Part shown: positions 48,307 to 55,918 of the stretch, one piece after another
Position numbering within the stretch: the first letter of the stretch is position 1
Layout: every line of letters begins with the position of its first letter
Assembly (NCBI RefSeq): GCF_021729085.1
Contig: NZ_JAJSAR010000001.1
Span: 682,001 to 746,000 of the forward strand
Direction of reading: 5' to 3'
From: Pseudohongiella sp. O18
GTDB lineage: Bacteria > Pseudomonadota > Gammaproteobacteria > Pseudomonadales > Pseudohongiellaceae
DNA: 64,000 nucleotides
Translations under genes and position numbers: made by a program
The notes under the pieces: model-generated
Databases searched by the model: none
What the model saw: only the letters and a program-made list of their open reading frames with translations
Told to the model about the DNA's origin: nothing

Positions 48307-49041
48307 ATGAATTTCAATCAACGCCTCGAGCAATGGTTGGTCGACGCACAGCAGGCTTTTCACCAGAGCACGGGGCGCATTGAACAGCGCCCGCATGTCA
48401 CTCTGAGCTATGCGCAGAGCTGGGATGGCAGTATTACGACCGGACCTGGCGAAACGCTCGCCTTGAGCAGCCCTGAAGGACTGCGCATGACACACCAGCT
48501 GCGCAGCCTGCACGATGGCATCCTGGTAGGCATTGGTACCGTTCTGGCTGACAACCCACGTCTAAATGTCCGCGAGTGGACCGGCAATGACCCACAGCCA
48601 ATTGTGCTCGACAGCCAGCTGAGACTGCCGCCCAGCAGCAGGCTTTGCCAGAATGGCAGTAATGGAAAACGACCTTGCTGGGTGTTGACCACACAGCAGG
48701 CGGAAGCAAAGCGAGAGGGCTGTGATCTGATTGTGACACCCGGTGACGGTGAGGGGCATGTTGATCTCACACAAGCCATGCAGGCACTCTATCAGCGCGG
48801 AATCAGAACATTGATGGTTGAAGGTGGTGCTGCTGTCATTACGGCATTTTTGCGCACACGTCTGGCAGACGCCGTGGTATTGACGGTGGCGCCTGTGCTT
48901 GTTGGCGGTTACAACGCGATTGGCAGACTGGCTGATCCTGCTAAGGTGAACTTTCCGCATATCACACCTCTGCAAAGCGAACAGCTCGGGGATGAAATGA
49001 TAGTCTGGGGCAAATTGAAGTATCGCGCGGAGGCAGCATGA
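48307..49041 (+). CDS. RibD C-terminal-type (pyrimidine) reductase, no deaminase domain
   Basis: This 244-residue NADPH-dependent reductase is of the RibD_C / dihydrofolate-reductase-like fold. It has PHVTLSYAQSWDGSITTG, DGILVGIGTVLADNPRLNVR and LMVEGGAAVITAFL, all family motifs. The N-terminal cytidine-deaminase-like domain of bifunctional RibD is absent; the first 27 residues are unrelated. It is predicted to reduce the ribosyl group of the GCH II product to ribityl, as in fungal and archaeal order. Its TGA overlaps the next ATG. Confidence 0.88.
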   Translation: MNFNQRLEQWLVDAQQAFHQSTGRIEQRPHVTLSYAQSWDGSITTGPGETLALSSPEGLRMTHQLRSLHDGILVGIGTVLADNPRLNVREWTGNDPQPIVLDSQLRLPPSSRLCQNGSNGKRPCWVLTTQQAEAKREGCDLIVTPGDGEGHVDLTQAMQALYQRGIRTLMVEGGAAVITAFLRTRLADAVVLTVAPVLVGGYNAIGRLADPAKVNFPHITPLQSEQLGDEMIVWGKLKYRAEAA

Positions 49042-50051
49042 GCGCGGGCATGGCAAGCACAACCCAGCTCTGGTTCACTGCGCCAAAACAGATAGAGCTG
49101 CGCAAGGTGAGTCTGCCAGCACCCACGGCAAATCAGGTGCTGGTCAGGACACTGTATTCCGCCATCAGCGCTGGCACCGAGCTGCTGGCCTATCGTGGAC
49201 AGCTGCCGGCAGACCTGGCGCTGGACAGCACGCTGGAATCCCTGCAGCAGCACACCAGCTATCCAATGCAGTACGGTTATGCCTGTGTTGGAGAAATTGT
49301 AAAAGTGGGTTCCGGACTAGATGCAGAGTGGGCAGGGCGCCAGGTGTTTTCATTTCAGCCTCACGCCAGTCACTTTCTGACCGACACACAAAATCTGCAG
49401 CTCGTGCCCGACGATATACCGGCCAGGGCCGCCGCTTTTCTTCCCAACACCGAAACCGCCGTCAATCTGGTTCAGGATGGTGCGCCCGTGATGGGGGAGC
49501 GCGTAGTTGTTCTTGGACAGGGTGTTGTCGGACTGTTACTGACGGCTCTGCTGGCCAAGCATCCACTGGCTGAGTTGATAGTTGTAGAGGGTCGCGCTGA
49601 GCGGCAGGCCCTTGCCAAACAGCTGGGTGCGCATCGGGTCGTGCACCCGGATGAGGCTGCTGCTCAGATCAGTGATGCAGATCTGATCTATGAAGTCAGT
49701 GGGCAGCCCGCTGCACTGGATACAGCTGTCGCTGTTAGTGGCTACAGCAGCCGCATCGTGATTGGCAGCTGGTACGGCAACAAAGAAGCGTCCATCAATC
49801 TGGGCGGCGCCGCGCACCGCAACCGGCTGCAATTGATTACCAGTCAGGTCAGCACGGTGGCGCCTGCTCTGACTGGTCGCTGGGACAAGCAGCGACGTTT
49901 CGAACTGGCCTGGCAGATGATTCGAGAGTGCGACCCGCAGCGACTGATCAGCCATGTCGAGCCGATACAGGATGCCGGGTCTGTGTATCAGCAATTGGAT
50001 GAGGAAATACTGAGTGTGGTCCAGGCACTGTTCGAGTACCCGGATTCATAA
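49038..50051 (+). CDS. MDR-superfamily dehydrogenase without obvious zinc ligands
   Basis: This 337-residue medium-chain dehydrogenase/reductase has an N-terminal GroES-like part (LYSAISAGTELLAYRG, YGYACVGEIVKVG) and a Rossmann domain with VVLGQGVVGLLLTALL (about 150-165). The Cys and GHE residues of zinc alcohol dehydrogenases are missing: the usual GHE place reads YACVGE. The SAGTE segment resembles BchC-like and other zinc-free members. The ATGA overlap couples it to the reductase gene. It is predicted to oxidise or reduce an intermediate of this pathway. Confidence 0.82.
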   Translation: MSAGMASTTQLWFTAPKQIELRKVSLPAPTANQVLVRTLYSAISAGTELLAYRGQLPADLALDSTLESLQQHTSYPMQYGYACVGEIVKVGSGLDAEWAGRQVFSFQPHASHFLTDTQNLQLVPDDIPARAAAFLPNTETAVNLVQDGAPVMGERVVVLGQGVVGLLLTALLAKHPLAELIVVEGRAERQALAKQLGAHRVVHPDEAAAQISDADLIYEVSGQPAALDTAVAVSGYSSRIVIGSWYGNKEASINLGGAAHRNRLQLITSQVSTVAPALTGRWDKQRRFELAWQMIRECDPQRLISHVEPIQDAGSVYQQLDEEILSVVQALFEYPDS

Positions 50052-50104
50052 GCAGGAATGCCCGCCAGCTAAAGGCGCGCCAACAAACAGCAACAGGAAT
50101 TACT

Positions 50105-50485
50105 ATGTATACCGTAGCCGTAACACGTGATTTTATCGCCAACCATTACTTGATCGGGGGCGACTGGGGATCCGAAAACAGTCCGCACGCACATCACTAT
50201 GTCGCCGAAGTCCGCATCGAAAGCGACACGCTGAATCAGCATGGATACCTGGTGGACATCGTCGAAATTGAAGCGGCACTCGATGATATTGTCACCTACT
50301 TTCGCGACAGCATGCTGAATGACAAACCGGAGTTCGCCGGACTGAATCCCAGTATTGAACATTTCAGCCGAATACTGGTTGAGAAGCTGATGCCGGAAAT
50401 AACGCCGCCGGGCAAAGGTGTTCTGACCGTTAAACTCTGGGAAAACGAAACCTGCTGGGCCGCGTACCGTCAGTCCTTTGCCTGA
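50105..50485 (+). CDS. 6-pyruvoyl-tetrahydropterin synthase / QueD-like protein lacking the catalytic Cys
   Basis: This 126-residue T-fold protein has zinc ligands His14 (FIANHYL), His28 and His30 (SPHAHHY). The conserved CxxxHGH motif has Glu in place of the catalytic Cys and Ala in place of Gly. VDIVEIEAALDDIV and the pterin-anchoring Glu in NPSIEHFSRIL are kept. Binding of a pterin-like or purine-derived ligand is therefore likely, while QueD or PTPS chemistry is doubtful. It ends 16 bases inside the convergent flippase-like gene. Confidence 0.82.
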   Translation: MYTVAVTRDFIANHYLIGGDWGSENSPHAHHYVAEVRIESDTLNQHGYLVDIVEIEAALDDIVTYFRDSMLNDKPEFAGLNPSIEHFSRILVEKLMPEITPPGKGVLTVKLWENETCWAAYRQSFA

Positions 50486-51525
50486 CGGCGACCACCCAGG
50501 CTGCCCAGGCACAGCAGACCGATAATCAGTACCACGGCATCGCGAAGTCGTATTAGAGCAATCAGTGTGGCTGCCGCGGCAATGGGCATCCCCAGCAGAC
50601 TGAATGACCAAAGCAGCGATGCTTCGATGGTACCAATGCCACCTGGCACTGGCAGTAGCATGGCGAGTCGCATGCCCACCATGATCATGACGAGATTTAG
50701 AAAGTCGGGTTGAACACCCAGCATTCGCAGCAGCACAAAAAGCTCCAGCAGCAGCATGGCCCAGCCGAACAGTGATAGCAGCAGTGCGACCCAGAGTTTC
50801 AGGCGTTGCTCTTTGAGAGCGCCGCGTAATAAATTCACCATCGCAGACCAGCCACCGGAGCTGGTCTGAGCCTGCGGGTCTTCGGGCCGCGCCTGAAGAT
50901 CCGCAGTCGGATGAACATCATCGCTGTTGCGAGCCTGACGCCAGCGCTGTGCCAGTGGCCTGAATCGATCCGCCAGCCATTGTGGATGTCGTATGATCAC
51001 TGCCGCGGCCAGCAACATGCCACTTAGTACAAACACCAGTACCAGAGATATCTGCAGCCATTCTCCGGCGGGCAAAAGCGTTGTACCCAGCAGCACCAAT
51101 ACACCGGCGAGCAGCACGGCAAAATTGCTACCCATCTCTACAAAGCGATCCATTCCCAGCATGGCCACTGCTTTGTGTAGCGGTAAGTCGAATCTTGTTT
51201 TGAGCCAGTAGAGCTGCAAGGGCTCGCCACCAAAGTGTGGACCGGGTGTAATAAAGCTGACTGCACTGCCGGCCTGCCGTAGACGAAACAGGTCCGGCAA
51301 CCACATGGGTGCCGAAAGCGCACGGCCCAGAATCTGCCAGCGCTTGACTGCCAGATAGAGAATGACAACATTAATGGATACCCACAGCAGCCAGTCACGC
51401 CAGCGCAGCCTGCTGATCCCGTCGCCAATGTCACGCAGTGGCAGCTGCCATAATGCATACCCGGCCAGCGTCAGCGCCAGGACCCAAAGCAGCACGGTCA
51501 GATATCGCCACTGAGCTTTTGTCAT
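50470..51525 (-). CDS. Flippase-like membrane protein (LPG synthase TM / UPF0104 family)
   Basis: This 351-residue integral membrane protein has about eight hydrophobic segments and the family motif FITPGPHFGGEPLQLYWL, then MDRFVEM and LPVPGGIGTIEASL. The family includes the membrane half of MprF and proteins proposed to move or modify lipids. Its ATG overlaps the stop of the CDP-alcohol phosphatidyltransferase by four bases, so the two are translated together. A role in exporting a lipid-linked product is inferred. Confidence 0.85.
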   Translation of the reverse strand: MTKAQWRYLTVLLWVLALTLAGYALWQLPLRDIGDGISRLRWRDWLLWVSINVVILYLAVKRWQILGRALSAPMWLPDLFRLRQAGSAVSFITPGPHFGGEPLQLYWLKTRFDLPLHKAVAMLGMDRFVEMGSNFAVLLAGVLVLLGTTLLPAGEWLQISLVLVFVLSGMLLAAAVIIRHPQWLADRFRPLAQRWRQARNSDDVHPTADLQARPEDPQAQTSSGGWSAMVNLLRGALKEQRLKLWVALLLSLFGWAMLLLELFVLLRMLGVQPDFLNLVMIMVGMRLAMLLPVPGGIGTIEASLLWSFSLLGMPIAAAATLIALIRLRDAVVLIIGLLCLGSLGGRRQAKD

Positions 51526-52337
51526 GAGGCATTCTCAACTGAGGCGCCGCGTCGCCCACTCACGGCCAGCCAGTCACGCCAGAAACCAATCAACAGTGGG
51601 ATCATGAAGAGCACACCAAGCACCTGCGTAACACCGCCAGGAATCGGCGGCCACAGCGCGGTCGCCACCAGGCCCATTTGCCAGCCTGCCAGTTGGCGGC
51701 GCAGCTGACTGGGTGGCAGCGGGTATACAGCTTTGCCGTGCTGACGACGCCAGCGCAGCCCCCAGACAAACAGATAATAGGCAATGCTGACCAGCAGATA
51801 GCTGACATGCAGCTTGCCGGTGATCACCGCCAGCACTGGCGCGACCAGCAAGCCCAGCGCATCCAGTGTGGTATCCAGCTCGGCACCCAGCCTCGACACC
51901 TGCTGCTGGCGCCGGGCCAGCACACCGTCCAGTGCATCTCCAATGGCGGCTGCGGTATAGGCGACAGCGGGAATGTACAGCAGCGCGGTCGGTAGTGACA
52001 GGAGCAGGGCGGGCATCAGAAAGCCTGCTGTCACGGCGATCAAGAGTCCGCGTATCAGGGTCACACAGCTGCCGTGTCCGAGTGACGCATAAAGTACGTC
52101 GCTGTTTGCCGGGTGATTTAAATGCAATCGCTGCTGGCCTTGTCGCCACACATAAAACCAGACTGGCAGAGCAAGCGTCAGCCACATCAGCGCGAGCTCA
52201 CTTGAAAGCGACAATGCCAGGCTGAGTGCGCATAAGGCAATCAGCACACAACCCAGGACGGCAATGTAGCGCAGCTGGCGTACCAGAGATTGCGGTAAGT
52301 CACGGGTGGTTGCAGAATTTTTCGGGTTGGCAGCCAA
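51522..52337 (-). CDS. CDP-alcohol phosphatidyltransferase
   Basis: This 271-residue membrane enzyme carries the complete catalytic signature D134-x2-D137-G138-x2-A141-R142-x8-G151-x3-D155-x3-D159 in GDALDGVLARRQQQVSRLG and the following residues. About six hydrophobic segments are present. The family joins a CDP-activated alcohol to a second alcohol, usually making a phospholipid. It differs from PgsA and PssA in its long N-terminal region. The start is a TTG with a weak ribosome site and is uncertain. It pairs with the flippase-like gene. Confidence 0.87.
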   Translation of the reverse strand: MAANPKNSATTRDLPQSLVRQLRYIAVLGCVLIALCALSLALSLSSELALMWLTLALPVWFYVWRQGQQRLHLNHPANSDVLYASLGHGSCVTLIRGLLIAVTAGFLMPALLLSLPTALLYIPAVAYTAAAIGDALDGVLARRQQQVSRLGAELDTTLDALGLLVAPVLAVITGKLHVSYLLVSIAYYLFVWGLRWRRQHGKAVYPLPPSQLRRQLAGWQMGLVATALWPPIPGGVTQVLGVLFMIPLLIGFWRDWLAVSGRRGASVENAS

Positions 52338-52597
52338 CAGAGCACGTCCAGTTTGTCAGTTTGTGTAGTCAGTATACGCTGCCGGTATTGCAAGGGACCA
52401 CCAAATGACGCAGTGGTCAGACCAACGTAAAAAACGATAGTTTCAGCCAAGTTTGGCGTCTTTCGCATACAAAGTCTGTATATTGAGGTCGTTAGCAATG
52501 CCAAAAGCCACAACCAATGGGTAATTGAAAATAAGGAACAAATCCAGAATAGTATTAAAACTCAATAAAAATGAGATCAGTATAAGGAGCGTCAATC
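52338..52597. promoter_or_regulatory. A/T-rich divergent spacer
   Basis: This 260-base region between the phosphatidyltransferase (minus) and the exported unknown (plus) is clearly richer in A/T than its surroundings. AAGGAG at 52582-52587 is the ribosome site of the plus gene. TTGGCG followed after 18 bases by TGTATA (about 52463-52492) is a possible promoter but is weak. No gene is seen. Confidence 0.4.
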
Positions 52598-53656
52598 ATG
52601 CACAGGACCGCGCGACACGCTTTACTCGCAGCCATCACCAGCCTGCTGTTCACCACGCAGGCCGCTTCCCAGGAAATAGAAGGTGACATACCCGCCGACC
52701 TCGCCAGAGCATTGCTGGGCGAGAATCAGCCGTTTGAAATTCGCTTTTTCGAAGGCCTGCCTGAGCAATTTCCGGAGATAGAATTGCCAGCGGATTCAGC
52801 GCTGCTGGGTTCAGTCGACATGGTCAATTCCCAGCGTGTGGTATTGCAGGTGACCGGGGACGGCATAGCGCAACGGACGCAGCTCACAAACGAGCTGGAA
52901 GCGCTCGGTTATCTGATGATCACGCAACCCCACCGGATGCCGCCGCAACAGCGTGGGTTTGTGGCCCAGATGCCAATACCGCCCGGTATGCCGATTCAGC
53001 TTTGCCATAACGATCTCGGCATGCTGACACTTCGCATAGGCAATATGGGCGCTGTTGTGACGGCCAGTTCGAGAGGCGACACATGGATCGCGGATGCTGG
53101 GCGCACATCCTACACGCCTTTCGTAGTCGCCGAGCGCAATCTTCATATGGCTTCGAACGCATCGCCAGCAGCTGCCATGGACAGCCTTCTATACATTACT
53201 CAAACGAATACGCCGTTTCGACCATTTGCTTCCACGCCGGGTGGTCAGAGCTGTGAGCAGTATCAGGCGCAGATGCAGGCACGCGGCGTGCCGGGCGGCT
53301 TTCCATCCATCAATATACAGGAGCATATGCCGCGCATAGAGCTGCCCGCCGAGGCCACCACGGAGGGCCCAGGTGGTCCATCAATGCAAAGCTTTGGTGG
53401 TTCTGCCTATACCACTGAATCGCGCATTCAGGTCAGCCTTGTCTGGCCATTGGACGAGCTGCTGGAACATCTTGCTGAGCAGATCGATGAACAGGGCTGG
53501 CAACGCGATCATCAAGCCACAGGCGCTGTCTCAGGATCGGTGGTGTGGACACGCGAGGTCGACGAGCTGAATCTGCTTGGCACCCTGCGAGCCCTGCGGC
53601 TGGGCGACGATGAATTTGAACTGGTGTTCAGTCTGCAGAGCATGCCGCGGGATTAA
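52598..53656 (+). CDS. Exported protein of unknown function
   Basis: This 352-residue protein has a clear signal peptide ([24 protein letters not shown], cleavage near residue 24). I do not recognise a family. The mature part is acidic and Pro/Gln-rich, with a [21 protein letters not shown] start. It contains two segments that look like paired beta domains (about 40-150 and 265-350; both contain a QxQRT/DxxA-like helix after the phrase LxELLxxL/ALGY). It is convergent with ubiA and overlaps its stop by four bases. Confidence 0.75.
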   Translation: MHRTARHALLAAITSLLFTTQAASQEIEGDIPADLARALLGENQPFEIRFFEGLPEQFPEIELPADSALLGSVDMVNSQRVVLQVTGDGIAQRTQLTNELEALGYLMITQPHRMPPQQRGFVAQMPIPPGMPIQLCHNDLGMLTLRIGNMGAVVTASSRGDTWIADAGRTSYTPFVVAERNLHMASNASPAAAMDSLLYITQTNTPFRPFASTPGGQSCEQYQAQMQARGVPGGFPSINIQEHMPRIELPAEATTEGPGGPSMQSFGGSAYTTESRIQVSLVWPLDELLEHLAEQIDEQGWQRDHQATGAVSGSVVWTREVDELNLLGTLRALRLGDDEFELVFSLQSMPRD

Positions 53657-54594
53657 ACACCCAGCACCACCCCAACAAACACGGCCAGCCCGACCCAGTG
53701 ATTGTTCAGGAAGGCCTTGAAACAGGCATCGGCCTGCCGGTCGCGAATCAGCCAGTGCTGGTAGACCAGTAATGCGGCAGCGACCAGCAGGCTCAGGTAG
53801 TACCAGAAGGACAGCGCAAACTGCTGGCCGGCCAAAACCAGCGCCAGCATGAACATGCCCTGCAGCATGCCGATCATGACGCGGTCGGCGTCGCCAAACA
53901 GGATGGCAGTCGATTTGACGCCGATCTTGAGGTCGTACTCTCTGTCCACCATGGCGTACTCGGTATCGTAGGCAACCGTCCAAAGGCAGTTGGCAACGTA
54001 CAGCAGCCAGGCATTTGGTGGTGGCAGCTCACCGGTCTGGGCCGTGAATGCCATCAGAATGCCCCAGGAAAATGCCATGCCCAGTACGACCTGCGGCAGG
54101 TGGGTGTAACGCTTCATGAAGGGGTAGATGGCCGTCAGCACAACGGCGCCAATGGACATCATGATGGTGAGTGAATTGAGCGTCAGCAACAGCAGAAACG
54201 CCAGCAGGCAAAGGCCGACAAAGCAATAAAGCGCCTCTTTGCGGGTGATCTGGCCCGTTACAATCGCCCGGTTCTCGGTGCGCAATACGTCGCCGTCTAT
54301 ATTCGCATCGGCATAATCATTGATGCAGCAGCCAGCCGAACGCATGATCCAGGTGCCCAGCGTGAACACGATAATCAGTTTCCAGTCTGGCCAGCCATCG
54401 GCGGCCAGCCACAAGGCGCCAAGTGTCGGCCATAACAGCAGGTAGGTGCCAATCGGACGATTCAGGCGGGTCAGCAGAACAAAGGCCGGCCAGCGTGCGT
54501 GCAGACGTGGGGCATGGCGGCGCGCGAGCTGGTCAATAAACTGGAAAACGGACTGTCGGGCATTCTTTAGCAAAACGGAGACATCTCCTTTCAC
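53653..54594 (-). CDS. ubiA: 4-hydroxybenzoate octaprenyltransferase
   Basis: This membrane prenyltransferase of ubiquinone synthesis has 313 residues and about eight hydrophobic segments. The first Asp-rich motif reads [20 protein letters not shown] (around residues 95-115) and the second reads [27 protein letters not shown]. It is about 20 residues longer at the N terminus than E. coli UbiA, so the start could be internal. ubiC is not adjacent. Confidence 0.94.
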   Translation of the reverse strand: MKGDVSVLLKNARQSVFQFIDQLARRHAPRLHARWPAFVLLTRLNRPIGTYLLLWPTLGALWLAADGWPDWKLIIVFTLGTWIMRSAGCCINDYADANIDGDVLRTENRAIVTGQITRKEALYCFVGLCLLAFLLLLTLNSLTIMMSIGAVVLTAIYPFMKRYTHLPQVVLGMAFSWGILMAFTAQTGELPPPNAWLLYVANCLWTVAYDTEYAMVDREYDLKIGVKSTAILFGDADRVMIGMLQGMFMLALVLAGQQFALSFWYYLSLLVAAALLVYQHWLIRDRQADACFKAFLNNHWVGLAVFVGVVLGV

Positions 54595-54616
54595 AGCGGC
54601 GGCTGTTGTTGGGTGC

Positions 54617-55918
54617 TCACAGAGTCATCTGCTCGGCAATCAGAGCAATGTCTTCTGAGGCCACCAGCTTGGCGACAAGCTCCCGACAGCGCTCGGGATT
54701 CAGTTCGCGGCGGTCGAACATCTCATCCGGAATCGGGTCAGTTGGTGCATCACCAATGCTATGTTCGCGCAACAGGCGCGTCGCGATAAACACCAGATTG
54801 GCATATTCAGCATGCTCTCCCTGATAGTCGGCATCCTGCTGATGACGAAGCGCGGTGCAGACTTCTTCCGGCATGTTCCAGGCCTGCATCAGCCAGGCAC
54901 TGATCTGCTCGCGGCAGATACCAACCAGATGCTTTTCGATAGCGACGTGACTGATGTTGGGATTGGCTTCGGTGTAGCGACAAATACGGCTGAAATGCGG
55001 TGGGAACGTATGTGCCAGTACCAGGTAACCAAAATTGTGCAACAGCCCGGCCAGGTATATCAGGCCCTGGCGTGGGCGGACTCGCGCTGGCATCAGACGT
55101 GACAGTGCCTCTACTGTGGTGGCGCAATAGGCTGCCTGCAGCCAGTAAGGTGTCAGGCCATCAGAGCCGTCCTTGGGTAGACTGACCGTTCTTCCCAGGA
55201 TCAGGCCTACCGCCAGATTACTGACCAGATCAAATCCCAGTACGCGCACGATGGCATCCTGGACGGAGCGGATCTTGCCCGGTGCGGCATAATAGGGTGA
55301 CGAGGCCCAGCTCACAACCTGCGCGGCCAGGCTGGGATCTGATTCGACAATATTGGTCAGATCGGTCACCGAGGCGTTGGGGTTGGCACGCAGCTGCATG
55401 ATGCGGTCAGCAGTAGGCGACAGCGGCGGGATTTCCAGGGTGTCATCAAGTCGCTGACGAATACGCAGTGACGTAAAATTGCGCAACGAGTCATTGATCT
55501 GCTCTGGATCCTGGTCAGCGTCTGGGAGCGAGTGGTCAAGTTCAGCGGCAGCTATGGTGATATCAACATGGCGAATGCTCATGCGTTGCTCCAGCAGACC
55601 ATCGCGAACCTGCTGCAAGGTCATGCCATCCGCGTCTACCACCAGGTCACCACATGCTGCCAGGGATTGATCGACCCAGGTGGGCAGAGCAAAGAACTGC
55701 CGTGACTTGTCCAGAGGTACCAATTGGCGCATTTTGCTGGCGCGCAGGATTTGTGCACTTGGCATAGGATTCAGATCGCGGCCGCTGTTGGTCTGCAACC
55801 TGCCCAGCTCCAGCATTGAGTCGGTGGGCACCAGGCACTGCGCAATGACACCCTGTTCGTCGTGCACAAGCACACATCGCACGGGTAGTGAGTTTTTCAT
55901 CGATCCAGATTCAGACAT
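54617..55918 (-). CDS. YbaK-like aminoacyl-tRNA deacylase domain fused to HDOD domain
   Basis: This 433-residue protein begins with about 150 residues resembling the YbaK/ProX deacylase fold ([20 protein letters not shown], then [25 protein letters not shown]). A C-terminal HDOD domain follows (about 190-400; [45 protein letters not shown]). HDOD domains act in signalling rather than nucleotide hydrolysis. The ATG at 55918 is chosen; it overlaps the recG stop by eight bases, implying coupled translation. This fusion is known in other gammaproteobacteria, but its function is not. Confidence 0.78.
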   Translation of the reverse strand: MSESGSMKNSLPVRCVLVHDEQGVIAQCLVPTDSMLELGRLQTNSGRDLNPMPSAQILRASKMRQLVPLDKSRQFFALPTWVDQSLAACGDLVVDADGMTLQQVRDGLLEQRMSIRHVDITIAAAELDHSLPDADQDPEQINDSLRNFTSLRIRQRLDDTLEIPPLSPTADRIMQLRANPNASVTDLTNIVESDPSLAAQVVSWASSPYYAAPGKIRSVQDAIVRVLGFDLVSNLAVGLILGRTVSLPKDGSDGLTPYWLQAAYCATTVEALSRLMPARVRPRQGLIYLAGLLHNFGYLVLAHTFPPHFSRICRYTEANPNISHVAIEKHLVGICREQISAWLMQAWNMPEEVCTALRHQQDADYQGEHAEYANLVFIATRLLREHSIGDAPTDPIPDEMFDRRELNPERCRELVAKLVASEDIALIAEQMTL

